From Eubacterium sp. (GTDB taxonomy: Bacteria; Bacillota; Clostridia; Lachnospirales; Lachnospiraceae): 34,319 bases of DNA. A program made the position numbers and the translations under genes. The notes beneath the pieces are model-generated. The model had not been told where the DNA came from. It saw only the letters and a program-made list of their open reading frames with translations, and ran no database searches. The DNA lies in contig JAFXZW010000074.1 of NCBI GenBank assembly GCA_017541035.1, forward strand, positions 1 to 34,319, in the 5' to 3' direction. Below, one piece after another: positions 9,373 to 16,276 of this stretch (positions are counted from its first letter, which is position 1; each line of letters opens with the position of its first letter).

Positions 9373-9417
9373 TTCGGTACTCCTTTCTTTTATTTAGATC
9401 CTTCGCTTCACACTTCC

Positions 9418-9453
9418 GCCCGGTCGTTCCGCTCACAACGCTGTCCACCGGGC
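9418..9453 (+). repeat. 36-bp hairpin repeat, copy A (upstream of transaldolase)
   Basis: Arms GCCCGGT (9418-9424) and ACCGGGC (9447-9453) enclose a nested CGTT/AACG pair. It is followed by CCGCTCGGGATGAAAT, the same dispersed core as in copy B. It lies in the 140-nt araA-transaldolase gap in the same orientation as copy B. Confidence 0.82.
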
Positions 9454-9512
9454 CGCATCCGCTCGGGATGAAATATCGGTACTTTGCTTAGAGTGACATT
9501 CCGGTGCACCCG

Positions 9513-11006
9513 TCAGCGATAGAAAACCTCTCCCAGTTTCAGATCCCGCTTTAATTCCGGGATGGTTGTATTCCGATTGATGAAGACCGCTTCGATCCCC
9601 ATCTGTTCCGCCCAGTCGCCCATCTGTTCTGCCGTAAGATCATAAGTAAATGCGGTATGATGCGCACCGCCTGCGAGAATCCACGCCTCCGCCCCTGTGT
9701 AGAGATCCGGCTGTGGAGTCCAGAAGGCTGTTGCCACCGGCAGCTCCGGCATGGGGCGCTCCGTCTTCCGACATTCCACATCATTGATGATGAGCCGGAA
9801 CCGGTTACCCAGATCCACCAGAGAAACTGCAATACCGGGGCCTTCCTTGGCTGTAAAGACGAGTCTTGCCGGATCTTCGCGATTACCCATGGAAAGCGGC
9901 TTCACCCGAATCGAGACGGGGCCATCCGCTATGGACGGGCAGATCTCCAGCATGTGGGCCTCCAGGATTCCTTCCTTCCCGCGAACAAGATTATAGGTAT
10001 AATCTTCCATCATGGAGGTTCCTTTTGCACCCGGCATACCTTCCGTCATGATCTTCATAAGGCGCACCATGGCTGCCACCTTCCAATCGCCCTCTGCGCC
10101 AAAGCCATACCCATTTTCCATAAGGCGCTGGATGGCAAGTCCCGGAAGCTGCTGCAGTGCACCCAGATCTCCGAAGTGGGTCACGATGGCCTGATAGTCC
10201 TTCTCCTCCAGGAAACGCTCAAAGCCCAGCTCGATCCTTGCCTGTACGGCAACATGCTTCCTGAATTCATCCGTATCTCTTCCATCCGTCAGGAAGATGT
10301 ACCTGCTCTCATACTCATCCATCAGAGCATTGACATCGGAATCGGAAACCGCTTCCACACTCTTTGCGATCTCGTTCACCGGATAAGCATCAACTTCCCA
10401 TCCGAACTTGATCTGGGCCTCCACCTTATCGCCCTCGGTCACCGCTACATTTCTCATATTGTCCGCTACACGCATGACACGGATATGACTGGACTCGATC
10501 ACGCCCACCGCCGTACGCATCCAGGTTGCGATCTTTTCCTGTACGACCGGATCCTTCCAGTAGCCCACAACCACCTTCCGCTCGATCCGCATACGGCTGA
10601 CGATATGCCCGTACTCCCGGTCTCCGTGAGCTGCCTGATTCTCATTCATAAAATCCATGTCAATGGTATCGTAGGGCAGTTCCTCATTATACTGGGTATG
10701 CAGATGAAGCAACGGCTTCCGGTATTCCTGCAGCCCCAGGATCCAGGATTTTGCCGGCGAAAAGGTATGCATCCAGGTGATCACACCTGCACAGCACTCA
10801 TCCTCATTTGCTCTGTTAAATGTTTCCCGGATCAGTTGATTCGTGATCAGTACCGGCTTCCACACCACTTCATAAGGCAATAAACCGGATGCATTCAGGG
10901 TCTCCACTATTTCTTTGGAATGCGCAGCGACATGCTGCAAAACCTCGTCCCCGTACAGATCCTGGGAACCGGTACAGAACCAGAACTTGTAATCCTTTTT
11001 CTTCAA
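9513..11006 (-). CDS. araA: L-arabinose isomerase
   Basis: Converts L-arabinose to L-ribulose. The 497 residues are close to the 500 of E. coli AraA. It opens KKKDYKFWFCTGSQDLYG, and the Mn-binding residues are recognisable in the E of GAEGDWKVA, the E of TSMMEDYTYN, the H of LEAHMLEICPS and GGAHHTAFT. The frame stays open to 11210. TTG at 11006 is chosen because AGGAGG lies 9 nt upstream and the protein then starts where other AraA proteins do; the extra 68 residues show no AraA similarity. It is the first structural gene of the operon. A leader with an inverted repeat and a probable AraR site lies upstream. Confidence 0.96.
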   Translation of the reverse strand: MKKKDYKFWFCTGSQDLYGDEVLQHVAAHSKEIVETLNASGLLPYEVVWKPVLITNQLIRETFNRANEDECCAGVITWMHTFSPAKSWILGLQEYRKPLLHLHTQYNEELPYDTIDMDFMNENQAAHGDREYGHIVSRMRIERKVVVGYWKDPVVQEKIATWMRTAVGVIESSHIRVMRVADNMRNVAVTEGDKVEAQIKFGWEVDAYPVNEIAKSVEAVSDSDVNALMDEYESRYIFLTDGRDTDEFRKHVAVQARIELGFERFLEEKDYQAIVTHFGDLGALQQLPGLAIQRLMENGYGFGAEGDWKVAAMVRLMKIMTEGMPGAKGTSMMEDYTYNLVRGKEGILEAHMLEICPSIADGPVSIRVKPLSMGNREDPARLVFTAKEGPGIAVSLVDLGNRFRLIINDVECRKTERPMPELPVATAFWTPQPDLYTGAEAWILAGGAHHTAFTYDLTAEQMGDWAEQMGIEAVFINRNTTIPELKRDLKLGEVFYR

Positions 11007-11031
11007 AGTGTAGCACCTCCTCAAAACTGAA

Positions 11032-11114
11032 AAGTTCCATGATAAGCTATCATCGTCTGCAACGCTTTTACAACGAAAAGCCATGCATTTCCCCATAGCA
11101 ACATCATGGAACTT
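11032..11114 (-). promoter_or_regulatory. araA leader with 12-bp inverted repeat
   Basis: AAGTTCCATGAT at 11032-11043 and its exact reverse complement at 11103-11114 face each other across 59 nt. In the araA transcript they would close a long stem ending directly before TTTTCAGTTTT and the AGGAGG ribosome binding site. A smaller GATA-GCT-TATC palindrome lies inside. This could be an attenuator, a loop between two operator halves, or the ends of a degraded insertion (all inference). The araA promoter itself could not be placed with confidence. Confidence 0.6.
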
Positions 11115-11126
11115 GTCTGTACAACT
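11111..11126. promoter_or_regulatory. probable AraR operator
   Basis: ACTTGTCTGTACAACT matches 12 of 16 positions of the Bacillus AraR box ATTTGTACGTACAAAT, including both TTGT and ACAA half-site cores. It overlaps another palindrome, ACAACTT-CGC-AAGTTGT (11121-11137). It lies in the 200-nt araR-araA gap, where AraR would repress araA until arabinose binds. Confidence 0.6.
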
Positions 11127-11206
11127 TCGCAAGTTGTTTTTCCGTATTTTGTCTTCTTTTCTTCCCGGGAGGTTGGTCTCTGACTGCTTCTGCATTCCTC
11201 TTTTAT

Positions 11207-12289
11207 TCACACTGCCTTTGTCGTATCCCCTTCCAGCAGCTCCGGTTCGATTATGATCCTTCGTTCCGTTTCCTCTCTCCGGATCAGATGCAGCAGCATA
11301 TCCGCAGCCAGACGTCCCAGTTCCTCCTGGGGATGCACAATGGTTGTTAACCGGGTTCCGTCCATGGATGATCTGTCCGAATTGTCATAGCCGGTTACGG
11401 AAATGTCCTCCGGAACTTTTTTCCCTGTCTCCCGTATGGCACGGATCACATGCCTTGCGATCTGGTCATTGTAGCAGACAACGGCATCCACCTTCTTTCC
11501 GCTGCGAATGATCCTCTGAAGACTGGTCACCGGATGCACCTTCCTGTCCTCCGTATAAAACCAGATCACGCGGGAGGGATCATAGGGTATCCCCGCTTCC
11601 GCAAGAGCTCTGGCGTATCCGTTATGCCGCTTCTGTCCCTGGCTGTCATCGCTCTTAAAGATTCCGTAAAGTTCTCTGTGTCCCTGTTCGATCAGATGAC
11701 GGGTCAGAAGGTATCCGCCCTTCTCGTCATCCATCAGCACATGGGGTTTATCCGCCATGGCCTCATATTCTCCCTGAATAAAGACATAGGGAATCTCATA
11801 TTGATCCAGCTTTTCAAAAAGCTCCGTGTGCTTGCAGTACATATTGCTCTTGCTGGGTTCGATGATGATGCCGTCGATATCCTTCTCCATCAGCTCCGTC
11901 AGGCAGGCGATCTCTCCATGACGGGAATTATTCGTATGCTTCAGGATCAGGTCATAGCCGTTCTCCGAGAGCACCTGATCGATTCCGCTGATCACCTTTG
12001 GGAAAATGTAATCCGAAAGGTACGTCATCACCACCGCAATATTCTTTGACTGTTTCCTGTGATTCATACGTTCGGACACAAAACGCCCGCTGCCGTGAAC
12101 CGCATAAATGAAGCCTTCCCGTTCCAGTCCTTCCAGTGCCTTTCGTACTGTCTGCCGGCTGACATGATACCCTGCCGCCAGCTCATTTTCCGAAGGAAGC
12201 TTATCTCCTGGGCAGTATTTTCCGGAAAAGACCAGCGTACGAAGTTCTGATTCGATCCCGCTGTATTTTATTTCTCTCTTCTCATCCAT
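11207..12289 (-). CDS. araR: arabinose-responsive repressor, GntR-LacI hybrid
   Basis: A 360-residue transcriptional regulator. Residues 1-70 form a GntR-type winged helix-turn-helix (PGDKLPSENELAAGYHVSRQ, then TVRKALEGLEREGFI). Residues 75-360 form a LacI/periplasmic-binding effector domain (HVLMDDEKGGYLLTRHLIEQ, AVVCYNDQIA, VPEDISVTGYDNS). This domain order is the AraR architecture of Bacillus and clostridia, where L-arabinose releases DNA. It is transcribed towards araA, and an AraR-like box lies in the gap between them. Its ribosome binding site is weak and the previous gene ends 15 nt upstream, so translation may be coupled. The specific ligand is inferred from context. Confidence 0.92.
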   Translation of the reverse strand: MDEKREIKYSGIESELRTLVFSGKYCPGDKLPSENELAAGYHVSRQTVRKALEGLEREGFIYAVHGSGRFVSERMNHRKQSKNIAVVMTYLSDYIFPKVISGIDQVLSENGYDLILKHTNNSRHGEIACLTELMEKDIDGIIIEPSKSNMYCKHTELFEKLDQYEIPYVFIQGEYEAMADKPHVLMDDEKGGYLLTRHLIEQGHRELYGIFKSDDSQGQKRHNGYARALAEAGIPYDPSRVIWFYTEDRKVHPVTSLQRIIRSGKKVDAVVCYNDQIARHVIRAIRETGKKVPEDISVTGYDNSDRSSMDGTRLTTIVHPQEELGRLAADMLLHLIRREETERRIIIEPELLEGDTTKAV

Positions 12290-12304
12290 ACAACCAGTCC
12301 GTCT

Positions 12305-13249
12305 CTATTCCTCGATCCACGCGCCTTCCTCATCAAAGCTGTATTCCACCCCGCCGATCTCCAGAGATCCGGTCACCATGGCTCCCTGCAGGAAATAATA
12401 CCAGTTCCCGGACAGCTTCTTCCAGCCCTTCACCATGGCTCCGCCCGCAAAGTAATACCAGTCTCCGTCGATCAGCTGCCAGCCCTTCACCATCACGCCG
12501 TCGTCATCGAAATAATACCATTTCCTGTCGATCCGCTTCCAGCCCTTGATCAAAAGCCCGTTTGGACTGAAATAATACCACTTATTGTCCAGCATCTGCC
12601 AGCCGGTCAGAAGATAGCCGTCGATTCCGGCAAGATACCAATTATCTCCGTCATTCAGCCATGCCGACTGGGCATAAAATCCGCCTCCATAGGCATACCG
12701 CCAGCCATTTTCATCCTCTTCCCAGCCGCCTTCGCTCATCTCAGGCAGGAAATGATACCCTCTGTCAAAGGCATGGCGTCCTCCCACGATCTCATTATCC
12801 ACAATGGAATATCCCCAGCTAATGCGTACACTGTCATTCCAGTTGCCTTCGGCGGTATACAGCATATTTCCTTCTCTTCTCAGAACCACAAACCAGTGTC
12901 CGTAGGTGCTCTGAACATGAATGACATCGCCGGCCCGGATCTCGTCAGCGTTATAAAAGATATCCTGGCTGGTGATCCCGTCCAGTCCGTAGCAATACTT
13001 GACGAAATCCGCACAGTAGGATGCGCATCCCCTTCCGCCTCCGGCGGATAAAAGGGGCCGCTGGTCAGGTCCCCAGGGCGCTCCCATGGTATAGTTCGGA
13101 TTATTGATAAATTCATCAAAGGTACTGTTTCCCGTAGATTCCAGGCCCCATCCATCATACCATTCCGATGCCTGTGCACGAACCGGAACCAGACTCATCA
13201 CTGCTGCCAGTATCAGCAGCAGGAGTTTTCTTCCTGCCTTTCCTTTCAC
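12305..13249 (-). CDS. secreted amidase/CHAP-like protein with cell-wall-binding repeats
   Basis: A 314-residue exported protein. The signal peptide is residues 1-28 (KLLLLILAAVMSLVPVRAQA). A papain-like peptidoglycan hydrolase domain at about 50-165 has GCASYCADFV (C75/C79) and YGHWFVVL (H118) as the probable Cys-His pair. Residues 180-300 carry about five CW-binding/choline-binding-type repeats with the pattern GWxxxxxxWYYF, which anchor proteins to surface teichoic acids or glycans. The start is GTG at 13249 with AGGAGG 8 nt upstream. It lies 33 nt after the hydrolase gene and 15 nt before araR, so it may be transcribed with the arabinose regulator. Wall remodelling or hydrolysis is likely, and the cleavage site is unknown. 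Confidence 0.85.
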   Translation of the reverse strand: MKGKAGRKLLLLILAAVMSLVPVRAQASEWYDGWGLESTGNSTFDEFINNPNYTMGAPWGPDQRPLLSAGGGRGCASYCADFVKYCYGLDGITSQDIFYNADEIRAGDVIHVQSTYGHWFVVLRREGNMLYTAEGNWNDSVRISWGYSIVDNEIVGGRHAFDRGYHFLPEMSEGGWEEDENGWRYAYGGGFYAQSAWLNDGDNWYLAGIDGYLLTGWQMLDNKWYYFSPNGLLIKGWKRIDRKWYYFDDDGVMVKGWQLIDGDWYYFAGGAMVKGWKKLSGNWYYFLQGAMVTGSLEIGGVEYSFDEEGAWIEE

Positions 13250-13282
13250 CTTCCATACCTCCTAAGTCAGATCGTTTATTCT

Positions 13283-14188
13283 TTATAACTCCTTTAAGAA
13301 CGCATCAACAGCTTCTTCATATCCTACCGGATCCTTCAGAACGGATTCCGCATGCTTTGCACCGGGAACAATCACGAGCCTGCACATTCCCCTGGTCTCT
13401 CCCGCCATTCTCTTCGCATTCTCCGGCAGGATAAAATCGTCCTCCTCTCCATGGATAAAAAGAACAGGGATCCTGTTCTCCGCCAGGGAATCAATGGGAC
13501 GCATCTTCTTCAGGGAATATCCGTACCGCAGTCTTGTTCCGATATCCGCCAGATTCACAGCAAATGAGGGATAATGAGATTTTTTCGTGATCCCCCGCAG
13601 CACATTTTCAATATCCGCGAAAGCGCAATCCGACACAGCGAAATCCACCTGTGGATTATACTTAAGACAGGTAATGGTAGTACCCGCGCCCAGAGATTCT
13701 CCGTGAAGTCCCAGCATCGTCAGCTCCGGATACCTTTTCCTCGTATCCTCGATCATGCAGTTCAGATCCGCAGCTTCCCGGATCCCGTAGGTCGTGATAT
13801 CCGGCTTATTCTCCCCATGCCCCCGCAGATCATAGATCACACAGTTGTAACCCTGTCTGAAGTAAATGGGAACATATTTCAGGGATCCCATTCGGTTATC
13901 CGTATGTCCATGGGAAAGAATGATATATTTTGTACTCGGCTCCGGATTCACAAGCAGTTCTGCATGCAGCGTATATCCGCCCTCTCCCTCAACTTCATAG
14001 GTCATCTTCTTTGTCTTTTCGTAGAAAGACGTATCATAGTGGTCCGACTGCCAGGCAAAAGCCTCCTCCAGGGTCTGCCTCTTACCGCTCTTCACAACTA
14101 CATCCGAAAGCCCGAAAATGAGCCCTGCGGATATCATCAGCAGGATACAGCCGATAACGACCAGTATCTTCCATTTTCTCTTCTTCAC
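13283..14188 (-). CDS. membrane-anchored alpha/beta hydrolase
   Basis: A 301-residue serine hydrolase fold with an N-terminal membrane anchor (residues 7-28). The oxyanion HGH motif is at 93-95, the nucleophile elbow GESLG has S165, the acid is D250 or D251 in HGEEDDFI, and the catalytic histidine is H279 in GAKHAES. The active domain should face outside the cell or be signal-anchored. The substrate is unknown; esterases, peptidases and acyl transferases share this fold. The start is GTG at 14188 with GGAGG 7 nt upstream. It precedes the wall-binding protein by 33 nt, suggesting a surface-related pair. Confidence 0.88.
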   Translation of the reverse strand: MKKRKWKILVVIGCILLMISAGLIFGLSDVVVKSGKRQTLEEAFAWQSDHYDTSFYEKTKKMTYEVEGEGGYTLHAELLVNPEPSTKYIILSHGHTDNRMGSLKYVPIYFRQGYNCVIYDLRGHGENKPDITTYGIREAADLNCMIEDTRKRYPELTMLGLHGESLGAGTTITCLKYNPQVDFAVSDCAFADIENVLRGITKKSHYPSFAVNLADIGTRLRYGYSLKKMRPIDSLAENRIPVLFIHGEEDDFILPENAKRMAGETRGMCRLVIVPGAKHAESVLKDPVGYEEAVDAFLKEL

Positions 14189-14245
14189 GCTTTTTCCTCC
14201 TTGCGATTTTCGACCCGCGGCCTCTTTCCCGAGATTGGGTTTATG

Positions 14246-14273
14246 AAAAACCGCCGGCGTAATCTACCGGCGG
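14246..14273 (-). terminator. terminator of the membrane GGDEF gene
   Basis: CCGCCGG (14273-14267 on the minus strand) pairs with CCGGCGG (14257-14251) around a 9-nt loop. Five T follow at 14250-14246. It lies 17 nt past the GGDEF stop, separating it from the hydrolase gene. Confidence 0.88.
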
Positions 14274-14289
14274 TCGACCCAGAACAAAC

Positions 14290-15963
14290 TCAGCCAGGAT
14301 TATACTGAAGTTTCATCTCTGCTTTCATTTCATACATCTTCTGATCTGCCAGACGGATCTGTTCCTCGATATCCTTCTCCCCCGGCACATATTCCGCATG
14401 ACCATATGCGATACCCAACGGAACCTTGCAGTCGGGGGATCGGTTGAAATCCTCCACCTGTTCTGTCATTCGGTTCAGGCTTTCCTCAAATCGGGGATCC
14501 GAATTCCCATACAATGCCATCACAAAGAACTCATCTCCGCCGATCCGGAAGCACTTTTCTCCGTGGCAAAAAGCCTGCTTCATCATCTCCGCTATCCTGG
14601 AGATGTATTTATCTCCCATATCATGTCCCAGTTCATCGTTGACACGCTTCAGGTCGTTCATATCCAGCATGATCAGCGTGCAGTCCGACTTCAGTTCCGA
14701 AGCCTCCTCTATTTCCCTGTTAAAAGCCATGCGGTTCATAAGACCTGTCAGGCCGTCCTCATAAGCAAGCTCCTCCATGATCTCCGCATACCGTCCGCGG
14801 CGGCTCATTTCCGAAATACGGAAGAATTCATATATCCCGCACACTAAAATGAACAGAAACAGAGCATATCTGTAAAATGACGCCTTCGAATACTCATCCT
14901 GCATTGTCATATAACGGATGATATCGATCACACCCATGGCCAGAGAAAAAAGGAGTGTAATAAAAAGTGCAATCACCAATCCGCTTCGCATTCTCCTCAT
15001 CACCAGTCCCCGCGCAACAAAAATGATGATGACGATCACAGCGATGGCCAGTAATATGTGCGTCACAATCAGAAGCTCGTGATAATCCCATCCCCCGCAG
15101 GCGGTGGATATCACAGAAAAAATGATCTTTGCAGCCGTAAGCGCTGCAAAGGAAATGATCACCGGCTTTTTCCATGAGCGCGTCACCGAGGCTACGAAGA
15201 TGATTCCCGGCAGAGAAAGCAGATCCAGTGAGATATAATCGATAAAATGAACCGCAACGGGTGCTCCGGTGAGCAATGAAAAAATCGGTGTTTCGCTGCT
15301 TACCCAGAGAGATGCCACCATAGCAAAGGTACCCAGGCTGATGATCTCATACCGTTCCTCTGAAAAATAACGGCCGATCACACCTACCACAAAAAGCACA
15401 GCCCCGAAGGTAAAAACCAACAGACATAGCAGGAAATCCATGGTCGAATCCTGCATCAGTTCGATCAGGAACTGGCCGCCGTTATCCAAGGTCATTTCCC
15501 GGATAAAGCCCGCCTTATCGTCATAGATATTCGTAATCTCAAACCTGATCACCCCATCGCCTGTCCTGACGGGAAGATTCACGGCATGCGGAAAAATACC
15601 GTACGCTTTGCCGATAAAACTCGGCGCATTCGGCCGAAAAGCATAGATTAACTCGTCATCCACATAAACCGAGAAGTAAATGTTCTTGCTATAGAAGCAA
15701 AGCATATGATCGCTGATCTCATCTCCTCTGACCTTTTTCCGAATAACCAGTTCTTCTCCAACCTTCAGATTATCCAGATCAACGATCATTCCGTTATCAT
15801 AGGTCCACGCGCTGTCATAAGGGATCGTTTTTTTATACTGCCCGATACTGTTGATATGCAGAAATGTTGATACGATCAGATATATGACCACTATGGCAAT
15901 CCCAATACAGATCACCAGCCGGTAATCAAATTTACTTTTTTTGATTTTTCTTTTCTCGTCCAT
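14290..15963 (-). CDS. membrane diguanylate cyclase with extracellular sensor
   Basis: A 557-residue c-di-GMP synthase candidate. A first membrane helix (16-35) is followed by an extracytoplasmic beta-rich domain (40-170), then about seven helices (175-380), resembling 7TMR-DISM receptors. The cytoplasmic GGDEF domain spans about 400-550, with YEDGLTGLMNRMAF, LDMNDLKRVNDELGHDMGD and an intact RIGGDEFF (475-479), so it should be active. ATG at 15963 is chosen over the open frame to 16014 because GGGAG lies about 6 nt upstream. The signal sensed is unknown. It is divergent from another GGDEF gene and has its own promoter and terminator. Confidence 0.9.
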   Translation of the reverse strand: MDEKRKIKKSKFDYRLVICIGIAIVVIYLIVSTFLHINSIGQYKKTIPYDSAWTYDNGMIVDLDNLKVGEELVIRKKVRGDEISDHMLCFYSKNIYFSVYVDDELIYAFRPNAPSFIGKAYGIFPHAVNLPVRTGDGVIRFEITNIYDDKAGFIREMTLDNGGQFLIELMQDSTMDFLLCLLVFTFGAVLFVVGVIGRYFSEERYEIISLGTFAMVASLWVSSETPIFSLLTGAPVAVHFIDYISLDLLSLPGIIFVASVTRSWKKPVIISFAALTAAKIIFSVISTACGGWDYHELLIVTHILLAIAVIVIIIFVARGLVMRRMRSGLVIALFITLLFSLAMGVIDIIRYMTMQDEYSKASFYRYALFLFILVCGIYEFFRISEMSRRGRYAEIMEELAYEDGLTGLMNRMAFNREIEEASELKSDCTLIMLDMNDLKRVNDELGHDMGDKYISRIAEMMKQAFCHGEKCFRIGGDEFFVMALYGNSDPRFEESLNRMTEQVEDFNRSPDCKVPLGIAYGHAEYVPGEKDIEEQIRLADQKMYEMKAEMKLQYNPG

Positions 15964-16055
15964 TCTTTCTCCCGTAATGAATGTCATCATGAAGTCCCAC
16001 GGTCCCTCCGGCATTCGTTAAAGGTGCTTTGTCAAAAATGCGTATAGACGTTTTT

Positions 16056-16064
16056 ATTATATCA
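16056..16064 (-). promoter_or_regulatory. extended -10 promoter of the membrane GGDEF gene
   Basis: The minus strand reads TGATATAAT (16064-16056), an extended -10 element with a poor -35. It lies about 90 nt before the ATG. A 7-bp inverted repeat CTGCATC/GATGCAG (16080-16086, 16104-16110) lies just upstream of it. Confidence 0.55.
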
Positions 16065-16131
16065 CAAATAAATACAAATCTGCATCTTTTTCCTTCATTG
16101 TATGATGCAGGGGTCAAAAGGTATTTTGCCT

Positions 16132-16183
16132 TGATGATGTCGCAGCACGCACACTACGTGTGCAATGTACTGTGACATCATTG
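16132..16183. promoter_or_regulatory. large nested inverted repeat between divergent GGDEF genes
   Basis: The arms 16132-16145 and 16170-16183 pair over 14 positions, three of them G-U, centred on TGATGTCGCAG/CTGTGACATCA. Inside is a second perfect repeat, GCACAC-TAC-GTGTGC (16149-16163). The right arm runs into the -35 of the rightward promoter. It may be an operator or an RNA structure. No T run follows, so it is not a standard terminator. Confidence 0.7.
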
Positions 16184-16209
16184 TATTCCGGCAAATGAAG
16201 TGGTATAAT
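16181..16209 (+). promoter_or_regulatory. promoter of the receptor-GGDEF operon
   Basis: -35 TTGTAT (16181-16186), a 17-nt spacer and extended -10 TGGTATAAT (16201-16209). The ATG of the GGDEF gene is at 16277, preceded by GGGAGG (16263-16268). Confidence 0.75.
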
Positions 16210-16276
16210 GTTGACGGCATATTAACCATCAAACCTTTTTTGTGTTATGTAAACCGAAAATGCGGGAGGCACATCC

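Noticed and set aside
6475-9471. Very long open frame (998 codons) on the plus strand
   Set aside because: It lies antisense to the kinase, isomerase and transaldolase genes, all of which have clear family motifs. It has no family motif of its own and no ribosome binding site; it is a by-product of codon bias.
11121-11142. Plus-strand terminator (ACAACTT-CGC-AAGTTGT followed by T)
   Set aside because: No plus-strand gene lies upstream; the palindrome overlaps the AraR-like box and is better read as part of the regulatory site.
11007-11210. 68-residue N-terminal extension of AraA
   Set aside because: It includes the leader inverted repeat and operator-like site, shows no AraA similarity, and the TTG at 11006 has an ideal AGGAGG.
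16125-16200. Possible c-di-GMP (GEMM) riboswitch, suggested by a CACGCA string near cyclase genes
   Set aside because: The conserved GGGCAAACC-type core is absent, and the structure lies upstream of the promoter, so it would not be transcribed from it.
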